Shown here: positions 1-8,155 of the stretch, piece by piece
How the letters are laid out: every line of letters begins with the position of its first letter
Position numbering within the stretch: the stretch's first letter is position 1
Source: Coriobacteriales bacterium
GTDB lineage: Bacteria > Actinomycetota > Coriobacteriia > Coriobacteriales > UBA8131
NCBI GenBank assembly: GCA_031277035.1
Contig: JAISLY010000024.1
Location: forward strand, 1 to 42,701
Length of the DNA stretch: 42,701 bases
Direction: 5' to 3'
Notes under the pieces: generated by a model
Told to the model about the DNA's origin: nothing
Database searches by the model: none
What the model saw: only the letters and a program-made list of their open reading frames with translations
Position numbers and translations under genes: made by a program

Positions 1-239
1 AGGCGATTGCATCATCGGAATATGTGACCATAGGGGAGCTGGTGCGTCTGACCGGGGCGCGGTACAGCACGCTGAAATTCTATACCGAGGAAGGTATGCT
101 CCCCTTTGAGCAGGCGGAGAAGAAGCTCACTCGAAGATACAGGAGAGCGGAGACAATCGAGCGGCTGGACCTGATACGGAAGCTCAGGGCAAAGGGTCGC
201 ACCATCCCTCAGATCAAAGAGGCCTTTGCCACCATTTGA
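1..239 (+). CDS. MerR-type helix-turn-helix regulator, 5' end outside window
   Basis: The reading frame is open from the left edge (codons from base 3) to a TGA at 237-239. The visible protein starts with a MerR-type winged helix-turn-helix: TIGELVRLTG, then the recognition part STLKFYTEEGML and an RRYRRAETIERLDLIRKLRAKG helix. No effector-binding domain follows, so this is a DNA-binding-only MerR-like protein or the end of a short regulator. A GTG at 24-26 could serve as start, but codons upstream (ASSEY) remain in frame and fit the family, so the gene probably begins outside the window. It converges with the ATPase gene that ends 2 bp downstream. Target genes cannot be told from the sequence. 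Confidence 0.75.
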   Translation, partial: AIASSEYVTIGELVRLTGARYSTLKFYTEEGMLPFEQAEKKLTRRYRRAETIERLDLIRKLRAKGRTIPQIKEAFATI

Positions 240-241
240 GC

Positions 242-1651
242 TTACCGTGTCTTGAACAACTCCGGCAGGCCTATCAGAGTTACCGAATGATTTTCTCGCG
301 CGATGCGCTTTGCCGCAGCGTCAAACGCTCCTTTGGAAAACAGGTAGTGCCAGTATTCCTTGAAGTCGGGAAACAGCGCGTCTTTATCCAACAGACCCTT
401 TAAGGCTGTTCCTGCCCGAAGCGACGTGCGCCATTTGCATTCGCCCAGAAGAGCCTTCCTGTCGCTCGTGTCGACAGCCATGACATCAATGTCGGCCTGT
501 TGTCTACTGCGAGGGTCGGTGCCCCACCATGATCCAAGTGCGGTAGCGGAAAAGGGCAGTTCGCTCGCCACATTCTTGCGACGCAACCACTGCAGGCAGA
601 TGTCTTCGAAGCGTATGCCCTCCAATTCAGACAACAGGGGCAACACTTTCTTCCTTGCCAACATCTCGCCGGCGCCAAGCTCGACCTCGCCCCGTATTGG
701 AAAGATATGCCGGAACCAGAACGCAAACAGAGGCTCGGCTATGCGGTAGATTCCCTTTCTTGATTTTGCCTGATTGAGCAGAATGGGAACTTTTTTCTCA
801 ACCAGGCCCAAGTCAATCAGCATCGTGAGGTATTTCATGATTTTGGTGCGGTCTTCGCCGATGGCGTCCGCAATCAGCTGTGGGGTATTGGAGCCACCTG
901 CAAGTGCGCTGAGTATTGTGTTGTAAAGCGCTGGCTCCCTGAGTTCCTGTCTGAGCATCATCAGGGGCTCTTCGGCAAACACGCTGGATTTGTTAAAGAA
1001 CAGGTTGATAATGTTCTCCTCAAAACTCCTTGTTGCCTCAACGAAGTCAAGATAGTAGGGCACTCCTCCAAGACAGGTGAAGTAGCGAACGCAGTCCTCT
1101 CTAGACGCCCCTTTGAGCATCTTTGAGGCATCCAGGTAATCGAAGGGCAGCAGGTGTATTTGCGCGGTGCGCCTCCCGTACAAGGGACTTTTTGAACCGA
1201 GCACCTCGCTTTCCATGAAACCGACGTTGCTTCCGCTCAAGATCAGATACAGCCGCCCTTTTGTCAGGAGGTGGTCTATGGCGTTCTGGAGTATCGAGGG
1301 CAGCGATTTGTTGGCCTGAGCAGCATAGGGAAATTCATCGAAGACCAGCACCAGTTGCTTTTCTTTCGCCAAGTCCGCAAGGAATTCGACAGCGTCTTGC
1401 CAACTCGTAAAGCTACCGGTGGCGACAGGCAGTCCTGCAAAGCGGTAAAGGGCCTGCGAAAAAGCCCTGAGGTTCGCGAGATCATTGCTTTCCTGGGCCG
1501 TGAAGTAGAGGTGGGGCTTTTGAGCCGCAAACTGGGAGATCAGAGTGGTTTTGCCCACTCGCCTCCGTCCGTAGACGACAATCATCTGAAAGCCGCCTCG
1601 GTCGTACAGGGCATCCAGTTCCCGTAACTCGTCCTCTCTACCTATGAACAC
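242..1651 (-). CDS. AAA+ ATPase of the DUF234 type (ATPase plus PD-(D/E)XK-like domain)
   Basis: 469 residues with a GTG start at 1651, chosen because AAAGGAG lies 6 nt upstream. The N-terminus FIGREDELRELDALY leads to Walker A (GRRRVGKT, residues 28-35); Walker B is LVLVFDEFPY near residue 100, and a sensor-like LILSGSNVGFM follows. A winged-helix segment lies around residues 250-300. The C-terminal DUF234 region has ADIDVMAVD followed by LLGECKW, the D...ExK pattern of PD-(D/E)XK nuclease folds. The architecture is that of the archaeal-type ATPase family common in bacteria and archaea, whose biological role is poorly known; mobile-element or defence roles have been suggested but are not shown here. 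The upstream region is a strong palindrome (separate entry), so autoregulation is plausible. Family assignment is firm, function is not. Confidence 0.85.
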   Translation of the reverse strand: MFIGREDELRELDALYDRGGFQMIVVYGRRRVGKTTLISQFAAQKPHLYFTAQESNDLANLRAFSQALYRFAGLPVATGSFTSWQDAVEFLADLAKEKQLVLVFDEFPYAAQANKSLPSILQNAIDHLLTKGRLYLILSGSNVGFMESEVLGSKSPLYGRRTAQIHLLPFDYLDASKMLKGASREDCVRYFTCLGGVPYYLDFVEATRSFEENIINLFFNKSSVFAEEPLMMLRQELREPALYNTILSALAGGSNTPQLIADAIGEDRTKIMKYLTMLIDLGLVEKKVPILLNQAKSRKGIYRIAEPLFAFWFRHIFPIRGEVELGAGEMLARKKVLPLLSELEGIRFEDICLQWLRRKNVASELPFSATALGSWWGTDPRSRQQADIDVMAVDTSDRKALLGECKWRTSLRAGTALKGLLDKDALFPDFKEYWHYLFSKGAFDAAAKRIARENHSVTLIGLPELFKTR

Positions 1652-1663
1652 TTCGACTCCTTT

Positions 1664-1696
1664 GTATACTTACGAGTAGTATACCCGTAAGTATAC
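1664..1696 (-). promoter_or_regulatory. Palindromic operator/promoter of the DUF234 ATPase gene
   Basis: Perfect 11-bp inverted repeat GTATACTTACG (1664-1674) / CGTAAGTATAC (1686-1696) around an 11-bp centre that holds a third GTATAC (1679-1684). On the minus strand it contains TATACT hexamers suitable as -10 elements and sits immediately upstream of the AAAGGAG ribosome binding site. A repressor bound here would block transcription. The cognate regulator is unknown; autoregulation or the MerR-like gene next door are both possible. Confidence 0.6.
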
Positions 1697-1730
1697 AACT
1701 TCTGGAAGCATCTGGCAGCCCTGGCCTTGT

Positions 1731-1790
1731 GGCCCTACGCGACGCGGCCCTCCGCGACGCGGCCCTACGCGACGCGGCCCTACGCGACGT
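1731..1790 (-). repeat. Four 15-bp tandem repeats spanning a stop codon
   Basis: Units at 1731-1745, 1746-1760, 1761-1775 and 1776-1790; on the plus strand the unit is GGCCCTACGCGACGC with one or two variants. The unit at 1776-1790 contains the stop codon (1780-1782) of the ABC transporter gene read on the minus strand; the other three lie just downstream and stay in phase. Two of these repeat the codons GRVA plus a stop; in the third (1746-1760) the stop position reads GAG. Confidence 0.9.
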
Positions 1791-3795
1791 CGGCGAACTG
1801 CGAATTGTAGAGGGCCGCGTACGCACCGTCAGCCGCCAGCAGCTCGGCATGCGTACCCTGCTCCACGATGTCGCCTTCCTCCATCACCAAAATCAGGTCG
1901 GCGTTGCGTATCGTGGAGAGCCGATGCGCGATGATAAAGCTCGTGCGGCCGACCATCAGGTTGTCCATCGCCTTTTGGATTAAAAGTTCGGTGCGCGTAT
2001 CAACCGAGGAGGTCGCCTCGTCAAGGATGAGGATGCGCGGGTCGTGCAGCACGGCGCGCGCGATGGTCAAAAGCTGTTTCTGGCCCTGCGAGAGGTTGGA
2101 GGTCTCCTCGTTGAGCACGAGCTGATAGCCGTCCGGCAGGGTGGAGATAAAGTGGTCGGCCTGCGCCACGCGGGCTGCGGCGCGCACCTCCTCGTCGGTC
2201 GCGTCGAGCCTGCCGTAGCGGATGTTGTCGGCAATCGTAGCGTTATACAGCCAGGTTTCCTGCAAGACCATGCCAAAGAGCGTGCGGAGTTCATCGCGTT
2301 TGAAGGTACGAATGTCGTGTCCATCAAGCGTGATTGCTCCGCGGTCCACATCGTAAAAGCGCATAAGGAGTTTGATGATGGTCGTCTTCCCGGCTCCGGT
2401 GTGGCCGACGATAGCGATTTTTTGCCCCGGCTGTACGCAGGCGGAGAAGTCCTGTATCACCGGCTTTGCCGGGTCGTAGCCAAAGCGCACCCGGTCGAAG
2501 CACACCGCGCCGGTTACCTCGGCGGGGTCGGCGGCATCCTCATCGGACACATCGGCGATAAGCTCGGTCTCCTCCAGAAACGCAAAGATGCGTTCTGCGC
2601 CTGCCATCGTCTGCTGCATCATGGCAAAGACCTGGGAAATCTGGATGATGGGCTGCTGGAACTGGCGCATATACTGGATAAACGCCTGGATGTCGCCAAC
2701 CGTGATGCGCCCCTGGATGGCAAAGTGGGCACCTGCCACACAGACCACGACATAGCCCAGATTGCCGATGATGTTCATGATTGGCATCATCATGCCAGAG
2801 AAAAAGTTGGCCTTCCAGGCAGCGTGGTACAGCGCGTCGTTGCTTTTGGCAAAGCGTTCAAGCGAGCGCTTCTCCCCGTTAAAGGCGCGCACGATGGCGT
2901 GCGCCCCGTAATCTTCCTCAACCATGCCGTTGACCTCTCCAAGCCGTGCCTGTTGCGCGGCGAAATGTCGTTGTGAGCGCCCCACGATAAGCGCCACGGC
3001 TGCGGCGGAAAGCGGCAGGGTGACCAGCGCAATCAGGGTCATCACCCAGTTGATGGAAATCATCATCACAAGAACACCGACGAGCATGGTGATTGAAGTG
3101 ATAATTTGCGTGATACTCTGGTTCAGGCCCTGCTGGATGGCATCCACGTCATTGGTGATGCGGCTCATCACGTCGCCTGTGGCTACGCGGTCGTAGTAGG
3201 AAAAGGGCAGGCGCATGATCTTCTCGTCAATGTCGCGACGCAGCTGGTAGCAGATACGATTGGTCACGCCGGTCATGATAAAGCCCTCGACGAACTGGAA
3301 CAGGGCACTGATTGCATAAAGGCCGATGAGCAGCAGCAGAATGCGCCCGATGGCGTTAAAGTCCGGGCCTGAGCCACTGCCGGCTATCTGCGCCATGATG
3401 CCGGTGAACAGCTCGGTGGTCGCGTTGCCCATAATCTTTGGCCCGAGGATGGAAAAAACGGTGGAGATCATCGCAAACACGATGACAAAGGCAACGGCGA
3501 TGCGGTGTCGGCCGAGGTAGCGAAGAAGTTTGAGGCTTGTCCCCTTGAGATCCTGGGGCTTCTCGGTTGGTACCAGGGCACGCCCGGGGCCACGCCCGAA
3601 GCGGCCGCCGGGGGCGTTGGCGGGGGCGGCGTTGGCGGAGTCGGACGTGGGCGCGGAGCCGGGGGCGCCTGGTGTGCCCGGGGCGCCTGGTGCGGCGGGG
3701 GCGGCGGGAGCGTCGGCGGCGGGAGCGGGGGCGCCTGGTGCGGCGGGAGCGTCGGCGGCGGCGGTGCGGCGACGCTTGCTTTGCGGGTCAGCCAC
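1780..3795 (-). CDS. ABC exporter subunit, catalytic-type half (permease-ATPase fusion)
   Basis: 671 residues from the GTG at 3795, preferred over the upstream in-frame ATG because AGGAGGTG lies just upstream; it overlaps the end of the previous gene by 8 bp. After an Ala/Pro/Gly-rich, collagen-like N-terminal tail of about 80 residues comes a six-helix exporter membrane domain (first helix near FVIVFAMISTVFSILG) and a nucleotide-binding domain: Walker A GHTGAGKTT, Q-loop VLQETWLYNATI, signature LSQGQ, Walker B ILILDEATSSVD and H-loop AHRLST. Catalytic Glu and His are present, but the signature is LSQGQ rather than LSGGQ. It pairs with the degenerate partner upstream to form a heterodimeric exporter (multidrug/lipid type). 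Substrate cannot be inferred. The final codons lie in a 15-bp tandem repeat. Confidence 0.9.
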   Translation of the reverse strand: MADPQSKRRRTAAADAPAAPGAPAPAADAPAAPAAPGAPGTPGAPGSAPTSDSANAAPANAPGGRFGRGPGRALVPTEKPQDLKGTSLKLLRYLGRHRIAVAFVIVFAMISTVFSILGPKIMGNATTELFTGIMAQIAGSGSGPDFNAIGRILLLLIGLYAISALFQFVEGFIMTGVTNRICYQLRRDIDEKIMRLPFSYYDRVATGDVMSRITNDVDAIQQGLNQSITQIITSITMLVGVLVMMISINWVMTLIALVTLPLSAAAVALIVGRSQRHFAAQQARLGEVNGMVEEDYGAHAIVRAFNGEKRSLERFAKSNDALYHAAWKANFFSGMMMPIMNIIGNLGYVVVCVAGAHFAIQGRITVGDIQAFIQYMRQFQQPIIQISQVFAMMQQTMAGAERIFAFLEETELIADVSDEDAADPAEVTGAVCFDRVRFGYDPAKPVIQDFSACVQPGQKIAIVGHTGAGKTTIIKLLMRFYDVDRGAITLDGHDIRTFKRDELRTLFGMVLQETWLYNATIADNIRYGRLDATDEEVRAAARVAQADHFISTLPDGYQLVLNEETSNLSQGQKQLLTIARAVLHDPRILILDEATSSVDTRTELLIQKAMDNLMVGRTSFIIAHRLSTIRNADLILVMEEGDIVEQGTHAELLAADGAYAALYNSQFADVA

Positions 3796-6385
3796 GTGAC
3801 ACCTCCTGTCCGCCTGTCGACACAGAGGGCGCGACGAGGGATTCCGCAAGCTGTGAGGATGCGATCTCAAAGTAGGCTTCGCAGCTGTGCAGAAGCTCAG
3901 CATGGGTGCCCTTGCCCACCATGCGGCCGTCGTCGATGACGATAATCTGGTCGGCGTCCATGATGGTGCTCACGCGCTGAGCGACAATGATGAGCGTTGC
4001 CGTGCGGGTGTAGGATTTCAGCGCCGCACGCAGCGCCACGTCGGTGGCGAAGTCGAGTGCGGAGAAACTATCGTCAAACAGATAGATGTCGGGCTTGACG
4101 GCAAGTGCGCGCGCGATGGCAAGGCGCTGGCGCTGCCCTCCTGAGACATTGGAGCCGCCCTGGGCAACCGGGGCGTCAAGGCCCTCGTCAAGCTCTTCGA
4201 TAAATGCCCGTGCCTGCGCAATCTCGACGATCTGCTCCATCTCCTGTGGGGTAAGTCCCTCCTGTGCGTAGTCCTGTGCGTAGTCGTTCCTGGCCTCGGC
4301 CTGCTCCCCGCCCGCGCGCTCGCCCTCGGCCCCAACGCCAACACCCGCGCGCTCGCCCTCGGCCTGCTCGCCGCGCTCGCTTGTCCCAACGCCCGCGCCC
4401 GCGCGCTCGCCGCTCTCGCTTGACGCTACGCCATACAGAAGATTGCTCCTGATGGTGCCGGCCATCAGCACGTTTTGCTGCGGTACATAGCCAATATGCG
4501 CCCGCAGCTCGGCCTGCGCAAGCTCGCGCACATCCACGCCGCCAACCAGAACCTGACCCGAGGTTGCATCGTAGAAGCGTGGGATAAGGTTGATGATGGT
4601 AGATTTGCCCGAGCCCGTTGACCCGATAAAGGCGGTCGTCTGCCCGGGTTGGGCGGTAAAGGAGATGTTGCTCAGCGCGTCTTGCTGCGCACCCGCATAG
4701 CGAAAGCTCACGTCGCGAAACTCCACCCAGCCACGCAGGGCCTCGTCCATATGCTCTGGCGCGGGCGGGTCGATGATGGCCGGCTCGACGGAAAGCACTT
4801 CTCCGATACGCTCGGCACTCACCGAGGCGCGGGGAATGAAGACGAACATCATGGCGATGAACATGAAGCTCATGACAATCTGCATGACGTATTGCATGTA
4901 GGCCATCATGTCGCCCACCTGCATCTGCGAGTTGGCCACCTGATGAGCGCCGACCCAGATGATGAGCACGCTCAGAACGTTCATGAAGACCATCAGCAGG
5001 GGCATCATGAAGGCCATGGCGCGATTGACAAAACGGTTCGTGGCCGTCAGGTCGAGATTGGCTGCCTCGAAGCGTTCCTTCTCAAAACCTGAGCGGGAGA
5101 AGGCGTGAATGACCGCAAGGCCGTTAAGCGATTCGCGCGCAACAAGATTCAGGCGGTCGACGAGTTGCTGCATCAGCTTGAACTTTGGCATGACGATTGC
5201 CAAAAAGACGATGGCGAGGCCAATCAGCACGATGACGGCCACGCCGATGATCCAGCTCATCGAGACCGACTTGGAAAGCGCCATATACACGCCGCCAATT
5301 CCCATGACAGGGGCATAGCAAATCATGCGGATGCCCATTGTCAGAAGCATCTGGATAACGGTCACGTCGTTGGTTGAGCGGGTGATGAGCGAGGCGGTGG
5401 AGAAGCGGTCAAACTCCGCGTGCGAGAAGTTTGAGACCTTGTCAAAAATTGCGGCGCGTACATCGCGCGCAACCCCGGCGCCGATGCGGGCGGCGAGAAA
5501 GCCGACCAGAACGGAAGCCGCACCGCTGAGTGCGGTGATGAGCAGCATGAGCAGGCCGATGCGCAGAATATAGTTCATCTCGATGGCGCCCATGTCGCGC
5601 CCAAGCTCGCGGTAAAACGCGGCTGTGAGCATTGTGCCGCTTTGTGTGCGCAGGCTCGAATCCAGCGCGGCCGCCTCGGTGCGCGCCGCACGATACCAGC
5701 TGTCAGGGAGTTGTGCGAGAAGCGGCTGAAGCTCGTAGAGCGTCTCAAGGTCGAGCTGCTGCAGGTTGGGCGCGGCGCCCTGCAGCGCGCCTTCCACATC
5801 GTCGATTGCCTGCTCGTCGTCGCGCAGCGTGCCCTGCAGCGTGCCATCCTGCTCGTCGGCGGCTGCCTGCTCGTCGTCGCGCAGCGCGCCATCCTGCAGC
5901 GTGCCATCCTGCAGCGTGCCCTGCAACGCGCCCTGCAGCGTGCCGTCCTGCAGGGCTCCCTGCACCCGCTCGAACAGCAAGGCCATCGTCCAGGTGGCGT
6001 TTCCAAAGGCCGCATCGAGTTGTTGTGCGGTATCCCGAGAGACGGCAGGACTCAACACCTGAATATCCTCGTCGGCCGCCTTGGGCCAGGTACCTGCCCA
6101 GGCCCTGCCGTTCTCATCGGTCTCGCTGCCCGAAACGCGCGTATAGGAACTCTCCAGCAGCGTGCGCTCCTCCTCGCTCATAAACGTCTGAATGAAGGTA
6201 TAGCCCTTCTGCGAAAGTGCGCTGGGCGTGCTGCTCTCCACACCGCCCTGCTGAATGCCAACATTGACGATGTCGCTCATGAAGTTGGGCAGACTGAGCT
6301 CACAGATCGCCTGAATGAAGAGCAGCGCGATGGCAAGCAGAAGCCCTGTGAGGAAAGGTTTGAGAAAGCGCCTGAGTTTCAGCAT
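3788..6385 (-). CDS. ABC exporter subunit, degenerate-site half, with repetitive inserts
   Basis: 865 residues, unusually long for an exporter half (about 580-740 is common). After the first membrane helix (about residues 13-30) a large extracytoplasmic region (about 40-280) separates it from helix 2 (MNYILRIGLLMLLITALSG). This region contains a run of GALQ/GTLQDG/LRDDEQA repeats (DNA about 5764-5972). The nucleotide-binding domain has Walker A GSTGSGKST, signature VSGGQ, but Walker B ends IYLFDDSFSALD (Asp instead of the catalytic Glu) and the switch His is Gln (AQRVST), as in known heterodimeric exporters with one non-catalytic site. A second insert rich in GERAGAGVG/EGERAGGEQAE (DNA about 4270-4425) sits after the Q-loop. 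The gene lies 15 bp after xpt and overlaps the next subunit, so the three are probably one operon. Confidence 0.9.
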   Translation of the reverse strand: MLKLRRFLKPFLTGLLLAIALLFIQAICELSLPNFMSDIVNVGIQQGGVESSTPSALSQKGYTFIQTFMSEEERTLLESSYTRVSGSETDENGRAWAGTWPKAADEDIQVLSPAVSRDTAQQLDAAFGNATWTMALLFERVQGALQDGTLQGALQGTLQDGTLQDGALRDDEQAAADEQDGTLQGTLRDDEQAIDDVEGALQGAAPNLQQLDLETLYELQPLLAQLPDSWYRAARTEAAALDSSLRTQSGTMLTAAFYRELGRDMGAIEMNYILRIGLLMLLITALSGAASVLVGFLAARIGAGVARDVRAAIFDKVSNFSHAEFDRFSTASLITRSTNDVTVIQMLLTMGIRMICYAPVMGIGGVYMALSKSVSMSWIIGVAVIVLIGLAIVFLAIVMPKFKLMQQLVDRLNLVARESLNGLAVIHAFSRSGFEKERFEAANLDLTATNRFVNRAMAFMMPLLMVFMNVLSVLIIWVGAHQVANSQMQVGDMMAYMQYVMQIVMSFMFIAMMFVFIPRASVSAERIGEVLSVEPAIIDPPAPEHMDEALRGWVEFRDVSFRYAGAQQDALSNISFTAQPGQTTAFIGSTGSGKSTIINLIPRFYDATSGQVLVGGVDVRELAQAELRAHIGYVPQQNVLMAGTIRSNLLYGVASSESGERAGAGVGTSERGEQAEGERAGVGVGAEGERAGGEQAEARNDYAQDYAQEGLTPQEMEQIVEIAQARAFIEELDEGLDAPVAQGGSNVSGGQRQRLAIARALAVKPDIYLFDDSFSALDFATDVALRAALKSYTRTATLIIVAQRVSTIMDADQIIVIDDGRMVGKGTHAELLHSCEAYFEIASSQLAESLVAPSVSTGGQEVSRG

Positions 6386-6400
6386 CGACAGGAGGACCTT

Positions 6401-6976
6401 CTAGCGATAGACGATCTGTCCGCTTACCGGATCCATGCTCTCGATGATGGCAAGCGATTCCAGTCGGTAGTTTCGCTCGCGCAGGCTCCGGCCGCCCTGC
6501 TGAAAGCCCTTCTCAATGACGATGCCCACGCCCTCGATGGTCGCGCCGGCCTCCTCGGTCATTGCGATAAGGCCGTCCAGGGCACAGCCGTTGGCCAGAA
6601 AGTCGTCAACGATGAGCACGTGGTCGTTTGGGGAGACGTATTTTTTGGAGATGATGACGTCGAAGATGCGTTTGTGGGTAAAACTTTCGACGCGTGTGGT
6701 GTAGACATCGCCTTCGAGGTTGATGCTTTGAGCCTTTTTGGCAAAGACGACCGGCACGCCAAGGTGTTGGCCGACCGCATAGCCGATAGCGATGCCGGAT
6801 GCCTCGATTGTCAACACCTTGTTGATGGGGCATGCGGCAAACCGACGGGCGAACTCAAGGCCGATGGCGTCGATGAGGACTGTGTCGACCTGATGGTTGA
6901 GAAAGCCGTCGACTTTGAGGATGTCGTCTGCCTTGATGACCCCGTCTCGTCGTATCCGCTCTTTGAGCACGTCCAT
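6401..6976 (-). CDS. xpt: Xanthine phosphoribosyltransferase
   Basis: 191 residues from the ATG at 6976, the usual length of Xpt. A longer open frame exists upstream, but its sequence is low-complexity and lies in an inverted-repeat element, so the start MDVLKERIRRDG is preferred; AGAGG lies upstream. The enzyme converts xanthine and PRPP to XMP in purine salvage, in the cytoplasm. Family features visible are the N-terminal VIKADDILKVDGFLNHQVD and the PRPP-binding loop VLIVDDFLANGCALDGL. It is followed 15 bp later by the ABC exporter genes on the same strand. No purine riboswitch could be recognised in the leader. Specificity for xanthine rather than other purines is from family resemblance. 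Confidence 0.93.
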   Translation of the reverse strand: MDVLKERIRRDGVIKADDILKVDGFLNHQVDTVLIDAIGLEFARRFAACPINKVLTIEASGIAIGYAVGQHLGVPVVFAKKAQSINLEGDVYTTRVESFTHKRIFDVIISKKYVSPNDHVLIVDDFLANGCALDGLIAMTEEAGATIEGVGIVIEKGFQQGGRSLRERNYRLESLAIIESMDPVSGQIVYR

Positions 6977-7040
6977 GTGCGCCTCTCGCCTTTCCCCGCT
7001 CCGTATCGTCTGCTCCGCGTTGCCCGCGCCGTGTTGCCTG

Positions 7041-7257
7041 CTCGCCGGGTGCGCCTCCGTATCGCGCCGGGTGCGCCCGCCCGTGTGGGCCGTACCTGCC
7101 TGTGTGCGTGCGCATCGTTCAGAGCATTCTACTCTTTCTGCGCGCCTTTGTGGCTCAAACGCGCTCGGGGCGGGCGCGGGCGGGTGGGGGTGGGTGCCCT
7201 GTGTGGCAGTCACGCGGGCGGGCGCACCCGGCGCGATACGGAGGCGCACCCGGCGCG
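7041..7257. repeat. MITE-like inverted-repeat element between xpt and the TetR gene
   Basis: Arms of 47 bp at 7041-7087 and 7211-7257 are inverted copies with 2 mismatches (45/47 by eye), separated by 123 bp. Each arm itself holds two direct copies of CGCCGGGTGCGCC. No gene is recognisable inside. The element occupies most of the 381-bp divergent intergenic region, so it probably contributes promoter or leader sequence to xpt. Confidence 0.8.
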
Positions 7258-7276
7258 AACGCACACGGATTCGTGC

Positions 7277-7305
7277 TTGCGTCTCTCAGAGGGCGGTGCT
7301 ATATT
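7277..7305 (+). promoter_or_regulatory. Putative promoter of the TetR-activase operon
   Basis: TTGCGT (7277-7282), a 17-bp spacer and TATATT (7300-7305), 53 bp before the TetR start codon. The hexamers and spacing fit a vegetative sigma factor. Confidence 0.5.
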
Positions 7306-7357
7306 ATCCGACACTGTGTTGGTTACCGCTCATTGTGTTGGAAGAGAAGGGTCGCGC

Positions 7358-8155
7358 ATGGGAATTGACGTGGTCAGGGCCAAGCCCGCGAAGCTTCGCG
7401 AATCCAGGGGGCGCCAGGCGTCCGCAGCCAATCCAACGTCCACAGCCCACCGAGCGTCCGCAGCCAATCCAACGTCCGCAACCCGCACGGCGCCCGCGTC
7501 GTGCCCAGCGCCCGAGGCCCGCACGGCGCCGGGAGCGGCTCAGGAGCCCGAGGATCGGCGCGCGCTACGCAGCAAGCGCATGTTGCGTGAGGCCTTCTGC
7601 GCCCTGGCCGAAGAGCAGGGAATCGATGGCTTTTCTGTCGGCGACCTCACCGAACGCGCCGACTTGAACCGTTCGACCTTCTACGCTCATTACAGCGACA
7701 TCCCCGACTTTCTCGCCTGTCTGGAAGAAGAAATTGTGGCAAGCCTGGCGCGTTTCAGACCGTCTCTCCAGGCGCTCAGCCTCTCGGAATACATCAGCTT
7801 CAAGACGCATCACCGGCCACCTGGCATCGCGGTCGAGCTCTTCTCCACGCTGCGCGAACAGAGCCTGCTGCTGCGCATCCTGCTCAGTCCCCGTGGCGAC
7901 GCGGCCTTTGCGGCACGCCTGCGCGACCAGCTCTGTGCCGACCTCATCCGCTCGGTCCTCCACGCGAAGTACACCCGCAGCCCCACTCCCTTTGTCGAGT
8001 ATTACATCGCCTACTACTCTTCGGCCCTCCTCGGTCTCATCCATCGGTGGCTCGAGCGCGACATGCGCGAAAGCGACGAGGAAATGGCCCGAATCATGCT
8101 CTCCATCATGTTCCTGCGCCCGGGGGACCCCATTCGACCACAGGGAAGCCTCTGA
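7358..8155 (+). CDS. TetR/AcrR family transcriptional regulator
   Basis: 265 residues from the ATG at 7358, with GAGAAGGG upstream. Residues about 1-65 are an Ala/Pro/Thr-rich tail made of imperfect repeats (two copies of ASAANPTS, then TSATRTAPA). A TetR helix-turn-helix follows: [18 protein letters not shown], then [23 protein letters not shown]. The C-terminal ligand/dimer region (about 120-265) resembles the TetR_C-type domain with a conserved [21 protein letters not shown]. The stop TGA overlaps the next start (TGATG at 8153-8157), so it is cotranslated with the dehydratase activase genes and probably controls them. The repetitive N-terminal tail is unusual for TetR proteins. The inducer is unknown. 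Confidence 0.88.
   Translation: MGIDVVRAKPAKLRESRGRQASAANPTSTAHRASAANPTSATRTAPASCPAPEARTAPGAAQEPEDRRALRSKRMLREAFCALAEEQGIDGFSVGDLTERADLNRSTFYAHYSDIPDFLACLEEEIVASLARFRPSLQALSLSEYISFKTHHRPPGIAVELFSTLREQSLLLRILLSPRGDAAFAARLRDQLCADLIRSVLHAKYTRSPTPFVEYYIAYYSSALLGLIHRWLERDMRESDEEMARIMLSIMFLRPGDPIRPQGSL

Noticed and set aside
6977-7264. N-terminal extension of Xpt by about 96 residues
   Set aside because: The sequence lies in an inverted-repeat element, is Arg/Pro/Ala-rich and absent from the family; the internal ATG with ribosome binding site gives the standard length.
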